A stretch of DNA of 64,000 bases from DATFDN01 sp963762525 (GTDB taxonomy: Bacteria > Pseudomonadota > Alphaproteobacteria > Acetobacterales > Acetobacteraceae), in contig CAVXKT010000003.1 in the NCBI GenBank assembly GCA_963762525.1, forward strand, positions 434,001-498,000. Reading direction: 5' to 3'. Below are positions 18,478-27,227 of the stretch, one piece after another. The notes under the pieces are model-generated. The model was not told where the DNA came from and did no database searches. It was given only the letters and a program-made list of their open reading frames with translations. Within the stretch, counting starts at the first letter, position 1. Every line of letters begins with the position of its first letter. A program made the translations under genes and the position numbers.

Positions 18478-18879
18478 ATGTACGATATCCTGATCGCCAT
18501 CCACGTTTTCGTCACCATCGCGCTGATCGGCGTGGTGCTGATCCAGCGCAGCGAGGGCGGCGGCTTGGGGATCGGCAGTTCGCAGGGTATGGGCGCGTTC
18601 ATGGGCGGGCGCGGGACGGCCAATCTGCTGACCCGAGCGACCGCCGTGCTGGCCGCCGTGTTCATGGGGCTGTCGCTCGGGATGGCGTTGATGAACCGCA
18701 ACACCTCCGGCGCCGGCGGCGTCTCGATCCTGAACACGCCGATGCCGACGACCAATAATCCCGGCGCACCCGGACAGGTGGGGACGGTTCCGGCGCCGCC
18801 GCAGCCGAACGCGCCGGCGCCTCCGCGTGCGACTCCGGGGCCGGGCGGTCCGTCGCCGGGCGCCGACGTGCCGCATTGA
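18478..18879 (+). CDS. secG: Preprotein translocase subunit SecG
   Basis: 133 residues. Two transmembrane helices (HVFVTIALIGVVLIQRSEGG, and ATAVLAAVFMGLSLGMALM) flank the conserved glycine-rich loop GGLGIGSSQGMGAFMGGRGT. SecG associates with SecYE and aids protein export. The last 50 residues are a proline/alanine-rich tail usual in alphaproteobacterial SecG. It begins 24 bases after tpiA. A likely intrinsic terminator follows. pyrG, often the next gene, is absent. Confidence 0.96.
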   Translation: MYDILIAIHVFVTIALIGVVLIQRSEGGGLGIGSSQGMGAFMGGRGTANLLTRATAVLAAVFMGLSLGMALMNRNTSGAGGVSILNTPMPTTNNPGAPGQVGTVPAPPQPNAPAPPRATPGPGGPSPGADVPH

Positions 18880-18882
18880 TCG

Positions 18883-18912
18883 ACGGGCGCCGATCGCCCG
18901 GCGGGCTTTTCC
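18883..18912 (+). terminator. Probable intrinsic terminator after secG
   Basis: Just after the secG stop, a GC-rich inverted repeat (GGGCG-CCGAT-CGCCC, then GCCC-GGC-GGGC) runs into TTTT. It sits in the gap before the liv-type ATPase gene. The stem is short and alternatives overlap, so strength is uncertain. Confidence 0.4.
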
Positions 18913-18986
18913 TTGCGCGCCGGCGGGGGGTGTGCGATCAGCCCCGGTAACGGTGGTTTCACACCCGAACAGGGAGACGTCCAAGG

Positions 18987-19746
18987 GTGCCCGACCTCAT
19001 CCTGGAGACGACCGGGCTCACCCGCGAGTTCAGCGGCTTCGTCGCCGTCGATGAGGTGTCGCTGCAAGTTCGCGCGGGTACCATCCACGCCCTGATCGGC
19101 CCCAACGGCGCCGGCAAGACCACCTGCTTCAACCTGCTCACCAAGTTCCTGCCGCCGACGCGCGGGCGCATCGCTTTCAAGGGCCGCGACATCACCCGCC
19201 TGAAGCCGGCGCAGATCGCCCGCCTCGGCCTCGCCCGCAGCTTCCAGATTTCCGCCGTGTTCCCGAAGCTGACCGCGCTCGAGAACGTCCGCCTGGCTTT
19301 GCAGCGGGCGCGAAGCAGCTCGTTCGACTTCTGGCGGTCGGAGAAGTCTCTGCGCCGGCTCGATGACAGAGCGCACGATTTGCTCGCCGACGTGGGTCTC
19401 ACCGGCTTCGACGACATCAACGCCGGGCTGCTCGCCTACGGCCAGAAGCGCGCGCTGGAGATCGCGACCACCTTGGCGCTCGATCCCGAGATGCTGTTGC
19501 TGGACGAGCCGACCGCCGGCATGGCGCATGGTGATGTCGATCGCGTCGTCGAACTGATCCGCCGCATCCGCAAGGGCCGCACCATTCTGATGGTGGAGCA
19601 CAACCTCTCGGTTGTGCAGGGCTTGTGCGACACCATCACCGTGCTGACCCGCGGACGCGTTCTGGCCGAGGGCGATTATGCGGCGGTGTCGCGCGATCCC
19701 GAAGTGATTGCCGCCTATCTCGGCACCGACGCCCCCGAAGTGGTCC

Positions 19747-19754
<8 letters not shown>
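18987..19754 (+). CDS. livG: Branched-chain-type ABC transporter ATPase LivG
   Basis: 255 residues from GTG 18987. Walker A IGPNGAGKTTCFNLL, an LAYGQKRALEIATTLALDP signature variant of LSGGQ, and Walker B EMLLLDEPTAGM. The interrupted signature and the C-terminal extension (AAYLGTDAPEVV) are LivG-like. It energises uptake of branched-chain amino acids, amides or aromatic acids through LivHM. The livF start lies inside its last codons (8-base overlap). No binding-protein gene is present in this cluster. Confidence 0.92.
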
Positions 19755-20442
<688 letters not shown>

Positions 20443-20450
20443 GTGCGTGG

Positions 20451-20473
20451 ATGCTCGCGCCAAGCGCGAGCAT
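20451..20473. repeat. REP-like hairpin between livF and livH
   Basis: ATGCTCGCG-CCAAG-CGCGAGCAT forms a perfect 9-bp stem with a 5-base loop. Its reverse complement contains TCATGCTCGCGCTTG, shared with repeats at 27164 and 38427. It lies in the 63-base gap inside the operon, so it may stabilise or attenuate the mRNA. A dispersed REP-like element is the likely class. Confidence 0.6.
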
Positions 20474-20505
20474 GACGGTGGAAAGTCCCCGGGAGCGGCA
20501 CCGGC

Positions 20506-21393
20506 ATGATGATGATCCTCGGCGTGCCCGCACCGCTGCTGTTCGGCCAGCTCCTGCTCGGTCTGATCAACGGCGCCTTCTACGCCATGCTGGCGCTCGG
20601 CCTTTCGGTCATCTTCGGGATGCTCAACATCATCAACTTCGCGCACGGCGCGCTGTTCATGATGGGCGCCTTCGCCTCCTGGATGCTGCTGCACTATGCC
20701 GGCATCGGATATTTCCCGTCGCTGATCCTGTCGCCGATCATCATCGGCGCGCTCGGCATCCTTATGGAGAAGACGCTGATCTCGCAGCTCTACAAGCTGG
20801 ACCACCTATACGGGCTGCTGCTGACCTTCGGCCTGGCGCTGGTGATCGAGGGGCTGTTTCGCAACTACTACGGCAGCTCGGGAATGCCGTACGACATCCC
20901 GAATGTGTTGCAGGGCGCCGTCAATCTCGGTTTCATGTTCCTGCCGATCTATCGCGGCTGGGTGGTGGTGGCGGCCTTGGTGGTGTGCATCGCCACCTGG
21001 TTGGTGATCGAGAAGACGTTCCTCGGCGCGCGGCTGCGGGCGGCTACCGAAAATCCGGCGTTGGTGCGCGCCATGGGCATCAACGTGCCGCGCCTGATCA
21101 CGCTCACCTATGGCGGCGGCGTCGCGCTCGCCGCCTTCGCCGGCACGCTGGCGGCGCCGATCTATTCGGTCAACCCCGACATGGGCGACAACTTTATCAA
21201 CACGGTGTTCGCCATCGTCATCATCGGCGGCATGGGCTCCATCCTGGGCTCGATCGTCACCGGCTTCGCGCTGGGCGTGATCGAGGGCTTGACCAAGGTC
21301 TTCTACCCGCAGGCTTCGGCCACCGTCATCTTCCTGGTCATGATCATCGTGCTGCTGGCGATGCCGCGCGGCCTGTTTGGAAAGACCGCCTGA
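20506..21393 (+). CDS. livH: Branched-chain-type ABC transporter permease LivH
   Basis: 295 residues, seven to eight hydrophobic segments. Family motifs: LINGAFYAMLALGLSVIFGM, INFAHGALFMMGAF and GINVPRLITLTYGGGVALAA, plus VIIGGMGSILGSIVTGFALG near the end. It is the first inner-membrane subunit of the liv importer. ATG 20506 has GGGAG at 20491-20495. The stop overlaps the livM start (TGATG). Confidence 0.94.
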   Translation: MMMILGVPAPLLFGQLLLGLINGAFYAMLALGLSVIFGMLNIINFAHGALFMMGAFASWMLLHYAGIGYFPSLILSPIIIGALGILMEKTLISQLYKLDHLYGLLLTFGLALVIEGLFRNYYGSSGMPYDIPNVLQGAVNLGFMFLPIYRGWVVVAALVVCIATWLVIEKTFLGARLRAATENPALVRAMGINVPRLITLTYGGGVALAAFAGTLAAPIYSVNPDMGDNFINTVFAIVIIGGMGSILGSIVTGFALGVIEGLTKVFYPQASATVIFLVMIIVLLAMPRGLFGKTA

Positions 21394-22382
21394 TGTCCGT
21401 AACCGTTGATGATCATGCCATTCCCGCCCGCCGGACCCGCGCGCGGCTGATCGCCGGCTTCACCCGCTCGCAGGCGGTGGCGTTCGTGGCCATGCTGATC
21501 CTCATATGCGTGCTGCCGTATGTGCTCTACCCGGTGTTTCTGATGCGCGTGCTGATGGCGGCGCTGTTCGCCTGCGCCTTCAACCTGATGATCGGGTATG
21601 TCGGCCTGCTCTCGTTCGGCCATGCCGCGTTTTACGGCATGGGCGCCTACGTCGCCGCCTGGACGGCCAAGCATTGGGGCATCGACTCCATGCTGGCGAT
21701 CGTGCTCGGCGGCGGCACCGGCGCGCTGCTCGGGTTGTTCCTCGGCTTTCTGGCAATTCGCCGGTCCGGCATCTACTTCGCCATGATCACGCTGGCGCTG
21801 GCGCAGCTGGTCTATTTCTTCTGCCTGGAGGCTCCATTCACCGGCGGCGAGGATGGCATTCAACAAGTGCCCCGCGGCCACGCCTTCGGGTTGCTATCGC
21901 TCGGCAGCGACATGCACATGTACTGGCTGACGGCGGGGATCTTCGTCGCCGGTTTCCTGATGCTCCATCGCGTCATCCACTCGCCTTTCGGTCAGGTTCT
22001 CAAGGCGATCCGCGAGAACGAGCCGCGCGCCATCTCGCTTGGCTATCGCACCAACGATTACAAGCTGGTCGCCTTCGTCATCTCCACGACGTTGTCGGGC
22101 ATCGCCGGCGCCACCACGGCCATCGTGTTCGGTATCGCGACGCTGGACGGTGTGCACTACTCGCGCTCGGGCGAGGTGGTTCTGACGACGCTGTTGGGCG
22201 GGCTGGGAACGGTGTTCGGCCCCGTGGTCGGAGCCATCGCGACGACGTCGATGGAGAATTACCTGGCGCAATTCGGCTCTTGGGTCACGGTGACGCAGGG
22301 CGCTATTTTCGTCGTCTGCGTGCTGGCCTTCCGCCGCGGAGTAGTGGGCGAGATCGCGGCGCTGCTGAAGCTGTCGCTATAG
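21393..22382 (+). CDS. livM: Branched-chain-type ABC transporter permease LivM
   Basis: 329 residues from ATG 21393, coupled to livH. Motifs of LivM: FNLMIGYVGLLSFGHAAFYG, RSGIYFAMITLALAQLVYFF, FGQVLKAIRENEPRAISLGY and LLGGLGTVFGPVVGAIATTS. It forms the permease dimer with LivH. This closes the cluster; the convergent metalloprotease gene ends 10 bases away. The order G-F-H-M differs from the second cluster (K-H-M-G-F). Confidence 0.94.
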   Translation: MSVTVDDHAIPARRTRARLIAGFTRSQAVAFVAMLILICVLPYVLYPVFLMRVLMAALFACAFNLMIGYVGLLSFGHAAFYGMGAYVAAWTAKHWGIDSMLAIVLGGGTGALLGLFLGFLAIRRSGIYFAMITLALAQLVYFFCLEAPFTGGEDGIQQVPRGHAFGLLSLGSDMHMYWLTAGIFVAGFLMLHRVIHSPFGQVLKAIRENEPRAISLGYRTNDYKLVAFVISTTLSGIAGATTAIVFGIATLDGVHYSRSGEVVLTTLLGGLGTVFGPVVGAIATTSMENYLAQFGSWVTVTQGAIFVVCVLAFRRGVVGEIAALLKLSL

Positions 22383-22391
22383 GGCGGTAGC

Positions 22392-23882
22392 TCACGACGA
22401 GATGACCTGCAGACCCGCGGTGGCGCCGGCAAAGGTTATCGTCGTCCCGTCGGCGAGCGTGACGGTATTGCCGCCGGAGGCCAAGGCGGCGGAGACGGAT
22501 CGGGCGGCAGCTCCGGCCGCGCCATAGAGCGCATCGAAGCCGGTGAGGGCGAGGATGTCGCCGGCCCGGGCGCCGTAGATGACGTCCTGCCCGGCCGAGG
22601 CATTGGTGGTGCTGGCGGCGATCAGCCTGGAGCTGATGACATAAAAGACGTCGTTGCCCGCGCCGCCCGCCAACGTGTCGGCGCCATTGCCGGCGACCAG
22701 GATGTCGGTGCCCGAACCGGCGGCCATGAAATCGTTGCCGCCGGTGAAGCTGGCCCAGTACTGATCGTTGGTGGGGGAGGCGGCGCCGAACAGCGTCTCA
22801 TTGCCGGCGCCGGCCACCATCATCACACCGGCCCCGGGGCCCTGATTCTGGTTGACCATGACGTTGTTGGAAGCGCCCACCAGCGTGGCGGCGCCGGGGC
22901 CGGTGAGCAGGTCCAGCGCCGTTCCCGCCGTCGAACCGGCGTAAAAAAATACCGCGCCGGCATTGTTGATGGTGGTCGAACCGGAGCCGGCGGCGGCGAA
23001 AATGGTGTCGGCACCCTCCGATACGTTGATCGTGTGCGCGTCGCCGATCAGCGTTACTTCGGCGATGCCGCTCAGGTTGATCACCGGCTGGCTGCCGGGA
23101 TCGGTAATGGTCGCGACCGCCGGCGCGACGGTGAAGCCGAGGACGTCCATTTCGGTGACGTCGGTCGGGGTGATCTGCTCGATCGTGTCGGGCACGCTAT
23201 AGCCGAAGGAGTCGCCCTTCACCGAGCTTGCCCAATCGCCGGGGTCGACGACGGTGTCAAAGGGATCGAGAGCGGTCACGCCGCCGTCGATCGAGAAATA
23301 CGCCGCCTGCGCATCGTTGGTCGCGTTTACGCCCGGAGCGAGGTAGCGGAATAGATCAAGCGGCGTGCCGGAAGAGGGGAGGTTGGTCACGCGACCCAGG
23401 GCATGCGTGATCTCGTGCTCGGCCGTGCCGATGAAATCAAACTCCCCTGGAACCGCCCGGTTGGCCGGATCGAAGCTGAAGGGGAGCGCGGTGCCGAACC
23501 CGACGCTGCCGTCAATTCCGCCTGCGGAGGAGGGCAGGATTCCCCAGGCCTTCTCCAGCGCCGTGCTCACCAGCATGTTGCCGGGGAACGGATCGACAGC
23601 CGGCAGGTTGGCGACCGACTCCGCGTCGGCATCGGTGCTGGCGCTGGCGGCGAGCTCGCTCCGCACCGTGGCGTAGGAGAGGAAATTCTCGTACGGCGCG
23701 CCGCTGGCGAGGGCGTTCGAGGGAATGGCGAGTCCGTCATCCTCCCCCCAGCCCACCTGGATCGTGACGGTGATCGGGTTGGTAATCAGGCTGTCGAGGT
23801 AGCTCGCCGCTGCCGCGAGCCCGGTCAGGAAGCCGTCCGGGGCGGCGGCAACGCTCGGGTCATAGACGAATTCGAGTTGCAT
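22392..23882 (-). CDS. Secreted zinc metalloprotease with RTX-like C-terminus
   Basis: 496 residues. A zinc protease motif HEITH lies at residues 156-160 (context AEHEITHALGRV), in an N-terminal domain like the NF038122-type metalloproteases of alphaproteobacteria. The C-terminal half has glycine/asparagine-rich repeats (AGNGADTLAGGAGNDVFYV) typical of calcium-binding RTX proteins. No N-terminal signal peptide is visible. This fits type I secretion through a C-terminal signal, but no HlyBD/TolC genes lie nearby. It stands alone, convergent with livM. Substrate unknown. Confidence 0.75.
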   Translation of the reverse strand: MQLEFVYDPSVAAAPDGFLTGLAAAASYLDSLITNPITVTIQVGWGEDDGLAIPSNALASGAPYENFLSYATVRSELAASASTDADAESVANLPAVDPFPGNMLVSTALEKAWGILPSSAGGIDGSVGFGTALPFSFDPANRAVPGEFDFIGTAEHEITHALGRVTNLPSSGTPLDLFRYLAPGVNATNDAQAAYFSIDGGVTALDPFDTVVDPGDWASSVKGDSFGYSVPDTIEQITPTDVTEMDVLGFTVAPAVATITDPGSQPVINLSGIAEVTLIGDAHTINVSEGADTIFAAAGSGSTTINNAGAVFFYAGSTAGTALDLLTGPGAATLVGASNNVMVNQNQGPGAGVMMVAGAGNETLFGAASPTNDQYWASFTGGNDFMAAGSGTDILVAGNGADTLAGGAGNDVFYVISSRLIAASTTNASAGQDVIYGARAGDILALTGFDALYGAAGAAARSVSAALASGGNTVTLADGTTITFAGATAGLQVISS

Positions 23883-23961
23883 GGGCTTTCCCGGAATTGC
23901 AATTCCTTGCGGGCGGTTATCGACAAACCCGCCGCCTGCGGCAAGCCGAGTTGTGACAGTG

Positions 23962-24780
23962 CTAGGCGTCGCTGAGCAGCAGCGATAGTTGCCGCGTCAG
24001 CGCGCCGTCGCGGCGTTGCAGTTCGAGCACGACGGTGAAGTGGTTGGCGCCGGGGATGGCGAGCAGCGGCCCCGGCGCGTGGGCCGCGGCGCGGCGGGCG
24101 TGCAGGTTGCGCAAGTCGGCGACCAGCGGCGGCAATTCCGCCGTGCCGTAAGCGATCGCCAGCGGCTTGGGCACTACCGGCAGGCGCAGCGGCGACACCG
24201 CGATCTCGGCGTCGGTCAGCCGCAGGCGTTCGTTCAGGTAGGTGTCGCGGATCGGCCCCAGTTCGAACAGACCGGAAATGGAAAGCCCGGCCGCCACCAG
24301 CGGATGGCCGAGCGCCATCGCCGTCAGGTGTCCGCCGGCGGACCAGCCGGACAGCACCACCGGGCCGGCGAGGCCGTGCCCGGGACCCTCGGCGGCCAGC
24401 CAGTCGAGCGCCGCATGAATCTCGGCCACGATCTCCGTCAGCGTCGCTTCCGGCGCCAGCGTGTAGCCGGGGAGGGCGCATGACCAGCCGAGCGAATACG
24501 GACCTTCGATCAGACAGGCGAACTGCTCGCGCGAATTGTATTGCCAATAGCCACCGTGGATGAACAACAGGCAGGGTGCCGCGGAATCGCGCGCCGGGAA
24601 AAGGTCGATGCGCTGGCGGACGCCCCGACCGTAAGCGAGATCAAGCTTTTGCGGATGCGCGGCGCGGAATGCCGCCGATTGTTGCTCGCGACGTTCATTG
24701 AGCGCCGGGCTGTCGGCGACTGCGGCGGAGTTGTTGTACGCCGCATCGCGTTCGGCGCGGCTCATCGTTCCCCAGTCCAT
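23962..24780 (-). CDS. Alpha/beta hydrolase, kynurenine-formamidase-like
   Basis: 272 residues. The oxyanion motif LLFIHGGYWQ and the nucleophile elbow VLSGWSAGGHLTA (Ser) are clear, and the catalytic His is probably that in IPGANHFTVV. HGGYW is typical of the esterase/arylformamidase group, which hydrolyses N-formylkynurenine or small esters. No kynurenine pathway gene lies nearby, so the substrate is open. It is divergent from the acyl-CoA dehydrogenase gene with only a 50-base gap. Confidence 0.8.
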   Translation of the reverse strand: MDWGTMSRAERDAAYNNSAAVADSPALNERREQQSAAFRAAHPQKLDLAYGRGVRQRIDLFPARDSAAPCLLFIHGGYWQYNSREQFACLIEGPYSLGWSCALPGYTLAPEATLTEIVAEIHAALDWLAAEGPGHGLAGPVVLSGWSAGGHLTAMALGHPLVAAGLSISGLFELGPIRDTYLNERLRLTDAEIAVSPLRLPVVPKPLAIAYGTAELPPLVADLRNLHARRAAAHAPGPLLAIPGANHFTVVLELQRRDGALTRQLSLLLSDA

Positions 24781-24830
24781 GCCTTCCCCCGCTTCGCGTC
24801 TTGTGGAGTATAGAGGCGGGAGGTGCCGCC

Positions 24831-25997
24831 ATGGCAGAGCCGCGAAGCCTCGATCCGAGCGATGAGTCGTTGCTGCTGGCGACCATTGATCGCTGGCTGG
24901 AGCGCGACGTGCGCCCTGTGGTGAAGGAGTATGATCACGCCGATCGTTGGCCGGCGGAGATCGTTGAGCAGATGCGCGAATTCGGCCTGTTCGGTGCCAC
25001 CGTCGGACAGCGCTGGGGCGGCCTCGGGCTGCCGGCCGCGACCTACGCGCAGATCGTGATGCGGATCGCCGCCGTCTGGATGGCGATCACCGGCATCTTC
25101 AACTCGCATCTGATGCTGGCGCTGGCGATCGAGCGGTTCGGGACCGCCGACCAGCAGGACCGCTGGCTGCCGCGCCTCGCATCCGGCGAGTTGCGCGGCG
25201 GTCTGGCGCTGACCGAGCCCGATGCGGGGACGGATCTGCAGGCAATTCGCATGACCGCCCGCCGCGACGGGGCGGACTACGTCATCAACGGCACCAAGAC
25301 GTGGATCTCCAACGGCATCATGGGATCGGTATTCGCGTTGCTGGTGAAAACCAATCCGGCTGCGGAGCCGCGCCATGCGGGGATGAGCCTGTTCATCGCC
25401 CCGTCGGGGCCGGGATTTCGCGTCGGCCGCAAGCTGGAAAAGCTCGGATATAAGTCGATCAATTCAGCCGAGCTGATCTTCGAGGATTACCGGATTCCGG
25501 CCGACCACCTGATCGGCGGCGTGGAGGGGCTGGGATTCCAGCAAGCCACCGGCGGGCTTGAACTCGGGCGCATCAACGTCGCCGCGCGGGGGGTCGGGAT
25601 CGCCGAGGGCGCGCTGGCGCTGGCGACCGAATATGCTCAGCTGCGCCGGACCTTCGGCAAGCCGATCTGCGAGCATCAGGCGATTCAGCTCAAGCTCGGA
25701 GAAATGGCGACCCGCGCGCGGGCGGCGCGGCTGCTGACGCTGGATGCCGCGGCCGCCTTCGATCGCGGCGAACGATGCGATTTGCAGGCGGGGATGGCGA
25801 AATACTTCGCCTCCGAGGCGGCGCTGGAGAACAGCACGGAGTCGCTGCGCATCCATGGCGCCTACGGGTATTCGACCGAATTCGATATCGAGCGGCTATA
25901 TCGCGACGCGCCGCTCACCTGCATCGGCGAGGGGACGAACGAAATGCAACGCATTATCATCGCGCGGCAATGGATCAAACGGAACCCGGTCGGATGA
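24831..25997 (+). CDS. Acyl-CoA dehydrogenase
   Basis: 388 residues from ATG 24831. FAD-dependent alpha,beta-dehydrogenation of an acyl-CoA. Typical segments: GLALTEPDAGTDLQAIRMTA, YVINGTKTWISNG, RRTFGKPICEHQAIQLKLGE, and CIGEGTNEMQRIIIARQWIK with the catalytic Glu of EGT. The closest pattern is the caffeyl/glutaryl/short-chain type; the substrate cannot be read from sequence. The CoA-transferase gene starts 8 bases downstream, so the two probably act in one acyl-CoA catabolic route. Confidence 0.93.
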   Translation: MAEPRSLDPSDESLLLATIDRWLERDVRPVVKEYDHADRWPAEIVEQMREFGLFGATVGQRWGGLGLPAATYAQIVMRIAAVWMAITGIFNSHLMLALAIERFGTADQQDRWLPRLASGELRGGLALTEPDAGTDLQAIRMTARRDGADYVINGTKTWISNGIMGSVFALLVKTNPAAEPRHAGMSLFIAPSGPGFRVGRKLEKLGYKSINSAELIFEDYRIPADHLIGGVEGLGFQQATGGLELGRINVAARGVGIAEGALALATEYAQLRRTFGKPICEHQAIQLKLGEMATRARAARLLTLDAAAAFDRGERCDLQAGMAKYFASEAALENSTESLRIHGAYGYSTEFDIERLYRDAPLTCIGEGTNEMQRIIIARQWIKRNPVG

Positions 25998-26004
25998 GGT
26001 CGTC

Positions 26005-27135
26005 ATGACGCCGCTGCATGGTGTACGCATTCTCTCGGTCGAACAGTTCGGTGCCGCGCCGTACGGGACGATGTGCCTCGCCGCTCTCGGCGCCGAGGTG
26101 ATCCGCATCGAGAATCCGAATGGCCTCGATCCCGCCCGCGGCTCCGGCCCGCACCATCTGGGCGAGGCCGACAGCGAGTATTTTCAAAGCTTCAACATCG
26201 GCAAACGGAGCGTCACGCTGGACCTCAAGGCGGCGGCGGATCGGGCGGCGTTCGCTCGCCTCGTTGCCGGAGCCGATGGCGTGGTGAACAATCTGCGCGG
26301 CGATCAACCGGCCAAGCTCGGGCTCGATTACGCGGGTCTTCGCGGGAGCAACCGGGCGATCGTCTGTCTGCACGTCTCGGCCTACGGGCGCGACAACGCG
26401 CGCGCGTCCTGGCCCGGCTACGACTATCTTATGCAGGCCGAGGCCGGGCTGATGAGCCTGACCGGGGAGCCCGACGGGCCGCCGGCGCGGTTCGGCCCTT
26501 CGGTGATCGACTTCATGACCGGCATGACCGGGATGGTGGGCCTTCTTTCCTGCATCATGCGGGCGCGGCAAACCGGGCAGGGCTGCGATGTTGACGTCTC
26601 CCTCTTCGACGTGGCGCTGCATCAGCTCAGCTATACGGCGGCGTGGTTCCTCAACCACGGCGAGGAGAGCTCGCGGCTGCAGCGGAGCGCGCATTTCTCA
26701 CTGGCGCCGGTGCAGACCTTCCCGACAGCCGACGGCTGGCTCTTCGTCATGTGCATGACGCAGAAATTCTGGAAGGCGCTGATCGGCGCCCTCGGACGCG
26801 ACGAACTCGGCGCCGACCCGCGGTTCGCCTCGATGGCGGCGCGGCGGCGCAACCGCGAGGCGCTCAGCGATGTTCTGGACGCGGAGTTTCGTCGGCGAAC
26901 GACGCGCGCCTGGCTCAATCTTTTGTCCGGATTGGTGCCGGTGGGACCGGTGAACGATCTGGCGGCGGCGCTCGGCAATCCATTCGTGGCGGAGACGGAT
27001 ATGGTGCGTGCGGCGCCGCACCCGCTGAAGCCCGATCTGCGACTGCTGGCGAGTCCGCTCAAGATCGATGGCGAGCGACCCGATGCTCCGGTGTGTTCGC
27101 CGCCCGGCGCCGATAACGCCGAATATGTTGCGTAG
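26005..27135 (+). CDS. Family III CoA-transferase (CaiB/BaiF type)
   Basis: 376 residues from ATG 26005. The opening GVRILSVEQFGAAPYGTMCL and GAEVIRIENP are family signatures. The catalytic Asp lies in the KRSVTLDLK to ADGVVNNLRGDQPAKLGLDY region. GYDYLMQAEAGLMSLTGEPD is also typical. It moves CoA between carboxylic acids. It is coupled with the acyl-CoA dehydrogenase, which suggests activation of a dicarboxylate or branched acid followed by oxidation (inference). Confidence 0.93.
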   Translation: MTPLHGVRILSVEQFGAAPYGTMCLAALGAEVIRIENPNGLDPARGSGPHHLGEADSEYFQSFNIGKRSVTLDLKAAADRAAFARLVAGADGVVNNLRGDQPAKLGLDYAGLRGSNRAIVCLHVSAYGRDNARASWPGYDYLMQAEAGLMSLTGEPDGPPARFGPSVIDFMTGMTGMVGLLSCIMRARQTGQGCDVDVSLFDVALHQLSYTAAWFLNHGEESSRLQRSAHFSLAPVQTFPTADGWLFVMCMTQKFWKALIGALGRDELGADPRFASMAARRRNREALSDVLDAEFRRRTTRAWLNLLSGLVPVGPVNDLAAALGNPFVAETDMVRAAPHPLKPDLRLLASPLKIDGERPDAPVCSPPGADNAEYVA

Positions 27136-27163
27136 ATCACTGCCGAATCATCGCTTTCTCGCG

Positions 27164-27180
27164 TCATGCTCGCGCTTGTC
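27164..27180. repeat. Copy of the TCATGCTCGCGCTTG dispersed repeat
   Basis: TCATGCTCGCGCTTGTC is identical over 17 bases to the repeat at 38427 and shares 15 bases with the reverse complement of the hairpin at 20451. It lies in the 92-base gap after the CoA-transferase gene. Here the second arm of the hairpin is absent, so this is a half element. Confidence 0.5.
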
Positions 27181-27227
27181 CTGACCGCCACATTTGACCT
27201 GAAGGTTCTCCAGCTTCGCCCTTCAGC

